Below are positions 8,599 through 16,586 of a stretch of DNA of 64,000 nucleotides, one piece after another. How positions within the stretch are numbered: position 1 is the first letter of the stretch; each line of letters opens with the position of its first letter. Source of the stretch: SBAX01 sp964646605. Its GTDB lineage: Bacteria > Planctomycetota > Phycisphaerae > UBA1845. The stretch lies in contig CAZYEX010000047.1 of assembly GCA_964646605.1 (NCBI GenBank), positions 27,704-91,703 of the forward strand, in the 5' to 3' direction. The notes below the pieces were generated by a model. That model saw only the letters and a list, made by a program, of their open reading frames with translations, was not told the origin of the DNA and did no database searches. The position numbers were made by a program, and so were the translations under genes.

Positions 8599-10786
8599 AC
8601 GCCGTCTGCGGATCGTGCTGTTCGGACTCGGGATCATCCTCCTCGTCCTGATCGCCCGGCTTGGGCAGTTGCAAGTCGTTGACGCCGCCCATTACCGCCG
8701 GCTCGCCGAACAAGCGCTGCTGCTCAAGCCCACCCCCCTGCCCTTCATCCGCGGCGCGATCCTCGATCGAACCGGGGAGCCGCTCGTCCGCGATGAGCCG
8801 TCGTGGGACTTGCTCCTGGACTATCCCGTCCTCGCCGCAGCCTTTGATCCCAACACGGCGACGTTTTCGCGCGAGATCAAGCGATGGAAGCGCCTGCGAC
8901 GCTTCGCGGCGGGCGCCTCGGAAGCAGAGGTCGCCGAGGCCTTTCACGTCGAGTTGCAAGCCATGTGGACCGACCTCGCCGAGTTCGCGCAAAGCTCACT
9001 CAAGCCTCTTGCTTCGTCGCAGCTAACCGAGCGTGCCAAGGAGATTTACGAAAAGGTCCTCGCGGTACGCAAAGCCGTCGCCCAGCGACGCGGGTTCGAC
9101 GCCCCCGTCGCCGAGGAGTCCCAACCGCACGCTATTCTTTCGGGTCTGGACGCCGCCCGACAAATCGCCGCCCGCGAGCGACTGTCGCGTTACCCCTGGC
9201 TGAAGGTCGAGCCCTCCTCCCGTCGTCGTTTCGCACCCGACATGGAACCGTTCGCCCATTTGCTGGGGCGCGTGGGCCCGGTCGATGCCGACACCGTCGC
9301 CGCCGACCCCGACGCCGAGGATCCCTTTTCGTGCTATCAAGCCGACGAATTTCGAGGCGTGGCGGGCGTGGAGCTGGCCGCGGAACGAACCCTGCGCGGT
9401 CGCCGCGGACGACTCACCACCGACCGCGACGGGACCATCGTCAAGCAGATCGACGCCGAGCACGGGCACGATGTAGTCTTGACGGTCCACGCCTCCTTGC
9501 AACGGCGGCTCTACGAACTCTTAGAGGGGACCGTCCGCGAACATCCCGATTCCTCCGGCGGAGCCATCGTCGTCCTCGATGTCGCTAAGCGCGAGGCGCT
9601 CGCCCTCGTCTCCTATCCGTCCTTCGATCCCAACCGTTTCGATGACACGTTTTCGAGCCTTCGCGACGACACCGACCGCCTGCCGCTCTCGTTCCGCGCC
9701 GTCGCCAGCCGCTATCCGCCCGGCTCGACCATCAAACCGATGGTCTGTCTGGCCGGACTGATGAACGGAAAAATCACTCTCGATTCGCGGGAGGAGTGTA
9801 CGGGCTACCTCTTCCCCGATCAGCGCGAGCGTTGGCGGTGCTGGGAGGTCAAGGGCACGAATCAGCGCATGGCCCACGGTTCGGTCGACGTGGTCGAGGC
9901 CCTCACCGGCAGTTGCAACGTCTTCATGTATCGCCTCGGCGAGAGCCTGGGCGTCGATCGCCTTTGCAGCGTCTTTGATATGGTGGGAATCGGGCGCGGA
10001 TCGGGCATCGGATTGCGCGAAGACGCCGCGGGCATCAACCCCACGCCCGGTTGGTTGAGCGCCCACAAGCAGGCGTCGGTGACCGCCGGAACCGCGCGAC
10101 TCTACGCCATCGGACAAGGGGAACTGGCCATGACCCCGGTGCAGGTCGCCAACATGATGGCTGCCTACGCCGCCGGAAAATATCGACCCGTCACGCTAAT
10201 CCGCTCCGCGAGCCCCACGCCGGAATGGAAGCTGCCCGCATCCCCCCAGCAGTGGCAAGCCATTCGACGCGGAATCTACGGCGTCGTGAACGATCCCCAG
10301 GGAACGGCACACAAATACGTAAGTTTTGCAAACGACCGCTTCGCCCTCTGCGGTAAGACCGGCAGCGCCACGGCCCATCCCTGGCCCACCGCCTATCGGG
10401 TTCCCTTCGTCGACTCGCAAGGAACGAAGTCCGCGACGCTCGTGCGCGAGGCCTCGCGCGAGCAAGCCATCCAGCGCTTCCGCGCCGAGAACCCGCAAGC
10501 CACGGTGCTCGAGCCGCAAGTCGAGGTCGCCCGCCGCTGGCCTCCACACTCCCCCAGCGACGGCGACAACTTTTCGCACGCCTGGTTCGGCGGTTTTCTA
10601 CAACCGCTACACCCCGATGGGCAGCCCGATTGGTCGAAAGAGGCCCCCGTCGCCTTTGCGGTTCTCGTCGAATTCGGAGGGAGCGGCGGCCAGACCAGCG
10701 GCCCGCTCGCCACCCGCGTCGCCACGACCTTGCTGGAAATCCTTGGCCCGGACCTGGGCCAGAACCGGGAACCGTTCCATCCCTGA
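8591..10786 (+). CDS. mrdA: Penicillin-binding protein 2 (elongation transpeptidase)
   Basis: A 731-residue class B penicillin-binding protein that cross-links peptidoglycan during elongation. One N-terminal membrane helix (IVLFGLGIILLVLIARLG) is followed by the PBP dimerisation region and the transpeptidase domain. All three active-site motifs are present: Ser379-x-x-Lys382 in YPPGSTIKPM, Ser441-Cys-Asn in LTGSCNVFMYRLGE and Lys589-Thr-Gly in LCGKTGSA. The GTG start overlaps mreD by eight bases. rodA follows after 15 bases, the standard polymerase partner. It is somewhat longer than the E. coli protein (633 residues), with extra sequence near residues 90-190 and 600-660. Confidence 0.94.
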   Translation: MFERRLRIVLFGLGIILLVLIARLGQLQVVDAAHYRRLAEQALLLKPTPLPFIRGAILDRTGEPLVRDEPSWDLLLDYPVLAAAFDPNTATFSREIKRWKRLRRFAAGASEAEVAEAFHVELQAMWTDLAEFAQSSLKPLASSQLTERAKEIYEKVLAVRKAVAQRRGFDAPVAEESQPHAILSGLDAARQIAARERLSRYPWLKVEPSSRRRFAPDMEPFAHLLGRVGPVDADTVAADPDAEDPFSCYQADEFRGVAGVELAAERTLRGRRGRLTTDRDGTIVKQIDAEHGHDVVLTVHASLQRRLYELLEGTVREHPDSSGGAIVVLDVAKREALALVSYPSFDPNRFDDTFSSLRDDTDRLPLSFRAVASRYPPGSTIKPMVCLAGLMNGKITLDSREECTGYLFPDQRERWRCWEVKGTNQRMAHGSVDVVEALTGSCNVFMYRLGESLGVDRLCSVFDMVGIGRGSGIGLREDAAGINPTPGWLSAHKQASVTAGTARLYAIGQGELAMTPVQVANMMAAYAAGKYRPVTLIRSASPTPEWKLPASPQQWQAIRRGIYGVVNDPQGTAHKYVSFANDRFALCGKTGSATAHPWPTAYRVPFVDSQGTKSATLVREASREQAIQRFRAENPQATVLEPQVEVARRWPPHSPSDGDNFSHAWFGGFLQPLHPDGQPDWSKEAPVAFAVLVEFGGSGGQTSGPLATRVATTLLEILGPDLGQNREPFHP

Positions 10787-10801
10787 CGAAGGGTTGTTGC
10801 C

Positions 10802-12124
10802 ATGCGGCGAAGCAGACTAGACCTGACTCATCCCGGCTGGACGATCGTCGCCGCCGTGGCATGTCTCACCACTCTGGGACTGGTCAGCATCTATGTCACT
10901 GACACGCACTACGCCACCGGCCACGACGGACCGCTCAATGCCGCTCGCCAGGCACTCCGCATCCTCATGGGGCTCGCCCTGGCGTGGATCATTCTTCGCA
11001 TCGGATACCAGAACCTCGGACAACACGCCTTCGCCCTGGCCGTACTCGGCATCTTGCTGCTCACTCCCTTGATCGCGGCCAAGATGCTGCATTCATCGCT
11101 TGGCGGACTGACCACGCCGCGTAACGGCGCCTACCGCTGGATCACGCTGCCCGGGTTCCTCCTGCAACCCTCCGAGTTCATGAAGATCGCGTTCGTACTG
11201 GCCCTGGCGTGGTATCTGCGCTATCGACGCAGCGTGCGGACCTTCGGCGGAGTCCTTCTGCCCATGTTCGTCTCGGCCATCCCCATCGCCCTCATCCTCC
11301 TCGAACCCGACCTCGGAACCGCGATGCTCCTACTTCCCGTTTTGTTCACCATGCTGTTTCTCGCCGGTGCCAGAATCCGACACCTGGCTGCGATCGTGCT
11401 GGTCGGACTTGCCGCCGTTCCCCTCGCCTGGCCGCATCTCGAACCCTATCAGCGATTGCGGATCACGGCGGTTGTTCTCCAGTCCGACCGCCTGCGGCAG
11501 GACGTCATCGAGAACCCGCAAGCCTATCAGGCCCTGGCCACCAAGCGCCAAGCCCTCGAATGGTCCGCCAGCTCTGGATATCAGTTGGTGCAGTCGAAGA
11601 ATGCCATCGGCAGCGGCGGCGTCTGGGGGCACGGATGGGGACGCGGAATCTACGTCGAAAACTCCCTGCTCCCCGATCGCCACAACGACTTCATCTTCGC
11701 CGTGATCGCCCATCAATGGGGCCTGGTCGGTTGCCTCGGCGTGCTGCTCTGTTTCGCCGTGATCGTCGTAGCCGGCATCCGTACCGCCTCCGTCACCGTC
11801 GAACCCTTCGCTCGTTTGCTCGCCGGAGGCCTGGTCACGCTCGTTGCGTGCCAAGCGCTTGTCAGCGTAGCCATGACCATGGGATTGCTGCCCGTCACGG
11901 GCATGACCCTCCCCTTCGTCTCCTACGGCGGCAGCAGCCTGATCTGTAACTTCGTCGCCGTGGCCCTGCTCATCAGCGTCTCGCAGCATCGTCCCTATCT
12001 ACTGATCCGCAAACCGTTCATCTTCGGACGCGATCAAGTCGAGACCCTGACGGAAGCTTCCCCTCCTCCACGACCACCGGACCGCAGCGCAAAGTCCGCC
12101 ACCCGTGTCGCCGCGTCGATCTAA
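10802..12124 (+). CDS. rodA: Peptidoglycan glycosyltransferase RodA (SEDS family)
   Basis: A 440-residue SEDS-family membrane protein with about ten hydrophobic segments, the glycan polymerase that pairs with PBP2. Family motifs are GAYRWITLPGFLLQPSEFMKIAFVLALA, ILLEPDLGTAMLLLP (with the Asp of the E-P-D-L-G-T motif), DFIFAVIAHQWGLVG and the C-terminal LPFVSYGGSSL. The last 40 residues are a polar, proline-rich cytoplasmic tail. It follows mrdA by 15 bases and is the last gene of the lnt-HEAT-mreD-mrdA-rodA run. A long gene-poor repeat region begins right after its stop. Confidence 0.94.
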   Translation: MRRSRLDLTHPGWTIVAAVACLTTLGLVSIYVTDTHYATGHDGPLNAARQALRILMGLALAWIILRIGYQNLGQHAFALAVLGILLLTPLIAAKMLHSSLGGLTTPRNGAYRWITLPGFLLQPSEFMKIAFVLALAWYLRYRRSVRTFGGVLLPMFVSAIPIALILLEPDLGTAMLLLPVLFTMLFLAGARIRHLAAIVLVGLAAVPLAWPHLEPYQRLRITAVVLQSDRLRQDVIENPQAYQALATKRQALEWSASSGYQLVQSKNAIGSGGVWGHGWGRGIYVENSLLPDRHNDFIFAVIAHQWGLVGCLGVLLCFAVIVVAGIRTASVTVEPFARLLAGGLVTLVACQALVSVAMTMGLLPVTGMTLPFVSYGGSSLICNFVAVALLISVSQHRPYLLIRKPFIFGRDQVETLTEASPPPRPPDRSAKSATRVAASI

Positions 12125-12154
12125 CCCGAACCCCAAGGGCGAGCGCGCGGTGGT

Positions 12155-12196
12155 GAATGCAGAATGGCGAATAGCGAAGAGCGAATGCCGATCGAG
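12155..12196 (+). repeat. 7-bp-period array (GAATNNC type), six units
   Basis: Six consecutive heptamers read GAATGCA, GAATGGC, GAATAGC, GAAGAGC, GAATGCC and GATCGAG. The GA start and seven-base spacing are kept while other positions vary. The array lies just downstream of the rodA stop. Confidence 0.85.
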
Positions 12197-12420
12197 GGGC
12201 GAAGAAGATGGGTTCGATTTCGCGAAAACGGGCGAAAAGGGACTGAAACGAAGCCATATCGAAGCCATTGATCGGCGTTCTTGACCCGGCCAGCGGGGTT
12301 TTTGGGTTCGTTTGAGTGAAATCATTTTCTCATTTCGAGGCACGGAGGGAAAGTAGAAACGCAGAAAGCAGAAACCCTGAAACCGGAGGGACGGAGGAAT
12401 GTCGATTCCCGAATGGTGAT

Positions 12421-12455
12421 GAAGACTGAAGACGGAAGAGTGAAGACTGAAACGG
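12421..12455 (+). repeat. 7-bp-period array (GAAGACT type), five units
   Basis: Five consecutive heptamers read GAAGACT, GAAGACG, GAAGAGT, GAAGACT and GAAACGG. The period is the same as in the array at 12155, with a different consensus. Confidence 0.87.
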
Positions 12456-12767
12456 GGGAAGGGCAAAGCTTCAGCGGCACGGCTGTCCAAGGTAGGATGG
12501 CGGGGGTGTCTCATCTACTCAGATAACTTGGGGGGTGATCGGTCGCAGGATGCCCGCGGGGCGATCATCTAGAAAGCGGAGTGTAGAAAGGAGACAGTCG
12601 AGATGAGGGTGGAGGGGTGATTGCAGAGCGATCGGGTCGAGTTGCCGCAGGGGCGGCGGTCCCTCCTCGGTTGCCTCGTCAGGGCGGCGCTACAGGTGCG
12701 CTTCCTGACGGGCGCGGCTCTGATTGTCGGTCCGCGAGCTTGCCCTTGGTGCTTCGCGCAACGGGGA

Positions 12768-12896
12768 GCCGTCGGTGCCGCGGGCATCCCGGCCGTCTCC
12801 ACGTGGGGGATGGCGGTGATGACGCTGCCGGTGCTGTGCGCGGGGACGATTGTTATTCGTCGCGCGATGCGTTTGCGAAACGCCGTCGCAGGCTGA
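12768..12896 (+). pseudogene. Orphan C-terminal sorting-signal tail (IPTL-CTERM-like), copy 1
   Basis: The frame reads GAAGIPAVSTWGMAVMTL, then a hydrophobic helix, then an arginine end (VIRRAMRLR) and a stop at 12894-12896. This is the I-P-x-x-S-x-W-G plus transmembrane plus basic-cluster plan of IPTL/PEP-CTERM-type surface-sorting tails. Nothing upstream looks like a secreted protein domain, so this appears to be the remnant 3' end of a lost gene. A second, closely similar tail lies at 14270. Confidence 0.6.
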
Positions 12897-12953
12897 AAGC
12901 CTGCCCTATAGTAGCCGGTGGCATCGCCACCGGATTGAGGCGCGCTGGAAAAT

Positions 12954-13260
12954 CACAACCCTGTAAGGGTTGCATAACGGGCGGCGCTTTGTGCGACCCT
13001 TTCAGGGTCGGATGAATGATGGTTGTCTGTTTTCCGTGGGTGGCGTCCGCCTGCGGCGGACCTGCCCACGGCTACTGTAGACGACCCCTCCGGGGTCGAA
13101 CGAATTGTTGGGGGCGTCGGATCCGTGGGCGGCGCTGCGCTCTGCCCACGGCTACTATCGACGACCCCTCCGGGGTCGAATGGATCATTGGCGGCGTCGG
13201 ATCCGTGGGCGGCGCTGCGCTCTGCCCACGGCTACTGTCGATCAGCCTTTCAGGCTGAAT
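12954..13260 (+). repeat. REP-like tandem double-hairpin array A
   Basis: Paired palindromes alternate. Two near-identical 80-bp units start at 13080 and 13160, each with a small hairpin (GACCCCTCCGGGGTC) and a larger one (CCGTGGGC paired with GCCCACGG). A divergent unit with CGACCCTTTCAGGGTCG starts at about 12994, and a further hairpin (CAACCC/GGGTTG) lies before it. The array ends in a different small hairpin, CAGCCTTTCAGGCTG, at about 13242. The same plan recurs on the other side of the transposase gene. Confidence 0.88.
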
Positions 13261-13394
13261 AGCTTCGATGCACGGTGGTTAGCCTCGATGCAGGCTGAAA
13301 GCCTGCCCTATGGTAGCCGGTGGCAAGCGAAGCGCCGCCACCGGATCGGATGGGAATCGAACAGCACGACCCTGAATGGGTCGCAGATCGTTAA

Positions 13395-13847
13395 TCACGT
13401 CCACAGATACCGAGGATCAAAGGCCACCCCGTACCGATTGGCCAGCGCCGTCAGTTCGTCCTCGAAGGTCATGGTCTTGTGTCGTTCCTTCTGTCCGCGA
13501 ATGTAGTCCGTGACCGCGGCGACCTGGGATTCACCGATTGAAAATGCTCCGTACCCGTCCTGCCAATGGAAATCGGCGAACGCGTCTCCCTTCGTTTTGA
13601 TCCACTTGGAGGAATCCTTCTTTAGGGTCATCATGAAATCGCTGAGGGCAATGTTCTTCGACAGGCTGATAAGCAAATGCACGTGGTTTTCCGTTCCGCC
13701 AACGGTCAGCGCCGGCGAATCCGCATTGCCACAGATTCCGCCGAGGTAGGCGTGCAACTCGGGTTCGACCGTGGAGGCAATCAGGTTGCGGCGTTCCTTC
13801 GTCGAGAACACGAGGTGCAGGAGGATTCGGGTGAGCGTTTGGGCCAC
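13395..13847 (-). CDS. IS200-like Y1 transposase, probable RAYT (REP-associated)
   Basis: A 150-residue single-domain protein of the Y1/IS200-like transposase superfamily, which nicks single-stranded DNA hairpins and joins to it through tyrosine. The HUH motif is His55-Val-His57 (TENHVHLLISL) and the likely nucleophile is Tyr115 in VTDYIRGQKERH. It appears complete. It has no TnpB partner and no clear IS200 ends. Instead it sits between two arrays of 80-bp double-hairpin units, the arrangement of REP-associated tyrosine transposases. The start is a GTG at 13847; a TAGAAT -10-like element ends six bases before it, which suggests a leaderless transcript. Plain IS200/IS605 TnpA is the alternative reading. 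Confidence 0.85.
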   Translation of the reverse strand: MAQTLTRILLHLVFSTKERRNLIASTVEPELHAYLGGICGNADSPALTVGGTENHVHLLISLSKNIALSDFMMTLKKDSSKWIKTKGDAFADFHWQDGYGAFSIGESQVAAVTDYIRGQKERHKTMTFEDELTALANRYGVAFDPRYLWT

Positions 13848-13890
13848 GGATACATTCTAGCGGGCAAACCGTCGGACCGTCGATCGTTTA

Positions 13891-14231
13891 GACGACCCCT
13901 TCGGGGTCGAATGGATCATTGGGGGCGTCGGATCCGTGGGCGGCGCTGCGCTCTGCCCACGGCTACTGTAGACGACCGCTTCGGGGTCGAACGAATTGTT
14001 GGGGGCGTCGCATCCATGGGCGGCGCTGCGCTCTGCCCACGGCTACCGTAGACGACCCCTTCGGGGTCGAACGAATTGTTGGGGGCGTCGCATCCGTGGG
14101 CGGCGCTGCGCTCTGCCCACGGCTACTGTAGACGACCCCTTTGGGGTCGAATGAACGATGGGGGCGTCGATTCCGTGGCCGGCGCTGCGCTCTGCCCACG
14201 GCTACTATCTGTCAGCCTTTCAGGCTGAATA
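13891..14231 (+). repeat. REP-like tandem double-hairpin array B (80-bp units x4)
   Basis: Four 80-bp units begin at 13891, 13971, 14051 and 14131, exactly in step, followed by a cap hairpin CAGCCTTTCAGGCTG from 14212. Each unit has the small GACCCC/GGGGTC hairpin, a spacer with GGGGGCGTCG and the larger CCGTGGGC/GCCCACGG hairpin. Units vary slightly in the small hairpin, including a CCGC variant in unit two and a TTT loop in unit four. Repeat and cap order match array A, so both arrays face the same way. Confidence 0.93.
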
Positions 14232-14269
14232 CGTTTGGCACTCCGCAGCCCCACGCGGCCATCGCCGTG

Positions 14270-14377
14270 GTCATCGGTCCCGCGGGCATCCCGGCCGTCT
14301 CCGCCTGGGGAATGGCGGTGATGACGCTGCTCGTGTTGAGCGCCGGAACCGTCGTCATTCGCCGGTCGATGCGTCGG
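14270..14377 (+). pseudogene. Orphan C-terminal sorting-signal tail (IPTL-CTERM-like), copy 2
   Basis: The frame reads GPAGIPAVSAWGMAVMTLL, then a hydrophobic helix and VIRRSMRR. It closely matches the tail at 12768 at both protein and DNA level. There is no stop after the basic cluster and the frame runs on into sequence antisense to ribD, so the gene is broken at both ends. It directly follows the cap of array B. Confidence 0.6.
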
Positions 14378-14425
14378 GGACAAGCCCTGACGCTACATGG
14401 ATGCTCCTGCTGGGGGAGAGGCGCT

Positions 14426-15508
14426 TCACGGCGGTTCGGTGAGCCGGCAACGAAAGAAGGCGTCGTCTCCAGAGCGTTCGACGGTCACGGCCCGTGGTTG
14501 GAGGCGCGTTTCCAGACCCCGCTTGGCCTTTGCGTCCCCCACGATCCGCGGGGCGACAAAGCCAAGACATTCATCCACGAGGCGTGCCTGCAGAAACGAA
14601 GTGAGCACGGTCGGCCCGCCCTCGACGATTAGGTTCGTAACTCCGCGATGGTGAAGTTCACGCAGGACTTGTTTGAGCGACACGCGCCCGTCCCTTCCCG
14701 CGCACCCAATGATCTCGGCGCCCCGCCGTTTCAGACGCATAGCTTTCGCCGTCCTCGCCGCTCGCGGTGAGGTTACCAACCATAGGGGAATCGCCCGCGC
14801 CGTCGCCGCCAGCCGGCAGAATTCCGGGATTCGCAGGCGAGAATCGAGCACCACCCGCGCCGCCAACCGCCGCACCGGCACACCCCGGGCGTTCAGCAGC
14901 GGATCATCGGCCTGCACCGTCCCCACACCGACGAGAACCGCGTCCACTCGGGCGCGTAACCGATGAACTCGACGGCGCGAGGCCTCCGACGATATCCACT
15001 TGGACGTCCCCGGCGCCGTAACCAAACCCCCGTCCAGACCCTGCGCCCACTTGGCGATGACGTAGGGACGGTCAAGCCGCGTACACGTGAGATACGGCGC
15101 GAGAACTTCCTCCGCCTCACCGCGGCAAACGCCGGTGCGCACGCGGATCCCCGCTCGCCGGAGCTGCCGAATCCCTTTTCCGCCGACCAGCGGGTCGGGG
15201 TCGGCGAGCGGTATCACCACCTCGGCCACCCCAGCCTGAATCAGCGCGTCCGTACAGGGCGGCGTCTTTCCGAAATGGCAGCAAGGTTCCAGCGTCACAT
15301 AGACGGTCGCCCCGCGCGCGGTTGTCGCACACCACCGAAGGGCCTCGATCTCGGCGTGCCGACCGCCGAACCGTCTGTGATATCCTTCGCCGATCACACG
15401 GCCTCGACGGACGATCACACACCCCACCATCGGGTTGGGCTCCACCCGCCCCTCGCCCCGCCGGGCCAACGCCAGGGCCAGGAGCATCATCCGTTCGTCT
15501 TCTTTCAT
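14426..15508 (-). CDS. ribD: Bifunctional riboflavin biosynthesis deaminase/reductase RibD
   Basis: A 360-residue two-domain enzyme for the second and third steps of riboflavin synthesis. The N-terminal zinc deaminase domain (about residues 1-145) shows GGRHAEIEAL and LEPCCHFGKTPPCTDALI, supplying the His, Glu and Cys residues for zinc binding and catalysis. The C-terminal reductase domain (about 150-355) contains RPYVIAKWAQGLDG, VGVGTVQADDPLLNAR and LIVEGGPTVLTSFL. Length is normal. No other rib gene is next to it, and I saw no FMN riboswitch pattern upstream. Its 3' end abuts the repeat island. Confidence 0.95.
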   Translation of the reverse strand: MKEDERMMLLALALARRGEGRVEPNPMVGCVIVRRGRVIGEGYHRRFGGRHAEIEALRWCATTARGATVYVTLEPCCHFGKTPPCTDALIQAGVAEVVIPLADPDPLVGGKGIRQLRRAGIRVRTGVCRGEAEEVLAPYLTCTRLDRPYVIAKWAQGLDGGLVTAPGTSKWISSEASRRRVHRLRARVDAVLVGVGTVQADDPLLNARGVPVRRLAARVVLDSRLRIPEFCRLAATARAIPLWLVTSPRAARTAKAMRLKRRGAEIIGCAGRDGRVSLKQVLRELHHRGVTNLIVEGGPTVLTSFLQARLVDECLGFVAPRIVGDAKAKRGLETRLQPRAVTVERSGDDAFFRCRLTEPP

Positions 15509-15708
15509 TCAGCGCCCATCCCTCTCCCGCAAACTCGGGTGGGTCATCCATGGACCGGGCGGCGTCCGAGACGGCTCGCCCCTCCAAACCTGGACCCAGC
15601 CGGACTTCCCTCCCAGCGATGGTAAAGGGCGGTCACGACCGTTCAAAGGCCCCATTTCGAGGCCAGGACCCACCGCATCCTCGCAACGGCTGATGGCGGT
15701 GGCGAGTT
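15509..15708. other. Spacer between ribD and the RRM gene promoter
   Basis: This divergent intergenic stretch has no convincing gene or riboswitch. Open frames on both strands are unstructured and GC-driven. It joins the promoter and leader of the RRM gene to give a gene-free interval of 414 bases. Confidence 0.6.
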
Positions 15709-15758
15709 CCAAAAAAATATTTTTGGGGGGTTGCTTTCTGGACCCCATGCCCTAGAAT
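15709..15758 (+). promoter_or_regulatory. Promoter of the RRM gene with an AT-rich palindrome upstream
   Basis: TTGCTT (15731-15736) and TAGAAT (15753-15758) are 16 bases apart, a good sigma-70-type pair. Just upstream, 15709-15726 is an AT-rich inverted repeat (CCAAAAA arms pairing with TTTTTGG) that could act as an UP element or a regulator site. Transcription from about 15765 would give a leader of about 158 bases. Confidence 0.62.
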
Positions 15759-15922
15759 GCCCGCCGGATTGGATCTGACGGTTCGTTTCGAGGGTTGGGT
15801 TACGTTCCTTACCTGTTCGTCGATTTCGCCGTTCCTTCCTTTGGGCCGGGTGTTCGGCCTCTTTCACTCTGACCCGGAAAGTAAATCGCGGGTCGAATAG
15901 CCCTTGCATAGGAGGAACCTTC

Positions 15923-16270
15923 ATGGGCAAGAAGTTGTATGTCGGAAATCTGGGGTACGGGGTCACAAGTGCGGATCTGGAAACCATGTTCGGGGTCCAC
16001 GGTAAGGTGGAATCCGCCGAGGTGATCACCGATCGCAGCACGGGACGGAGCAAGGGCTTCGGTTTCGTGGAAATGAGCGGTAACGGCGAGGCCCAGGCCG
16101 CCATCGCAGCCCTGAACGGTCAGGAGCACGATGGTCGAGCCCTCACCGTCAACGAAGCCAAGCCCAAAGAGCCCCGCAGCTTCGGCGGCGGCGGGCACGG
16201 CGGCGGCGGTGGCGGTGGCGGTGGTGGTGGTGGCCGCGGCGGATACAGCTCCTCCAATCGCCGCTACTAG
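15923..16270 (+). CDS. Glycine-rich RRM RNA-binding protein
   Basis: A 115-residue protein with one RNA-recognition motif (about residues 3-82). RNP2 is LYVGNL and RNP1 is KGFGFVEM, with the aromatic residues needed to stack on RNA bases. The rest is a glycine-rich tail ending SSSNRRY. This is the plan of the small RRM proteins of cyanobacteria and planctomycetes, often linked to cold or stress. A strong AGGAGG lies eight bases before the ATG. The long leader after the predicted promoter could form structure and allow autoregulation, as in other cold-shock genes. That last point is inference. Confidence 0.93.
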   Translation: MGKKLYVGNLGYGVTSADLETMFGVHGKVESAEVITDRSTGRSKGFGFVEMSGNGEAQAAIAALNGQEHDGRALTVNEAKPKEPRSFGGGGHGGGGGGGGGGGGRGGYSSSNRRY

Positions 16271-16586
16271 AGGCGGACGGGGAGCCCCCCAGGGCTCGCG
16301 CGGAGTCGAGGGCTGAAGCCGGCGCGGCTACAGCCCATGGGAGTGGCGTGCGCCCCGGTCCGCTGCAAGCTTCCGCACAGTCCGCGACAAGCGATGGAAC
16401 GCGCGGGCGACCCCTTGGCTTTTGGGTCGCCCCGTCGTTCCCGGTTTTGCCGGCGGCAGGTTACGATTCGGTCCGGTCACGAATCGCCGCGGCCGGTGAG
16501 TAATCGTTTCCCCCAAGATTCTGTGCTCTGTATGCGGTCCGCTTCGCCTGCGGAGCGCTGACGATTTTGGCCGATATCTAATTTCG
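16271..16586. terminator. Spacer with candidate terminator hairpins after the RRM gene
   Basis: Two hairpins are clear: 16282-16297 (GAGCCC pairing with GGGCTC over a four-base loop) and 16405-16432 (GGGCGACCC pairing with GGGTCGCCC). Neither has a long T tract, so they are candidate terminators only. No gene is seen in the interval. Confidence 0.5.

Larger units (their letters stand above)
12125..12767. other. Gene-poor repeat-rich spacer after rodA
   Basis: No convincing gene is seen. The stretch holds two 7-bp-period arrays (at 12155 and 12421), a diffuse purine-rich zone of GAAA-type near-repeats around 12345-12395, and near 12575-12605 two related copies of a TAGAAAGNGGAG-like motif. 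Around 12655-12740 there is inverted, GC-rich, REP-like sequence. Open frames here lack codon bias and have no recognisable products. Confidence 0.7.

Noticed and set aside
12621..12896. A complete 91-residue protein ending in the sorting tail
   Set aside because: The first 50 residues are encoded by GC-rich inverted repeat sequence and have no signal peptide; only the tail is convincing, so it is listed as a remnant.
13080..14231. Tandem repeats as a possible CRISPR array
   Set aside because: Units are contiguous 80-bp palindromic repeats with no unique spacers, and there are no cas genes.
15509..15765. FMN riboswitch upstream of ribD
   Set aside because: None of the conserved RFN-element blocks was seen on the minus strand before the ribD start.
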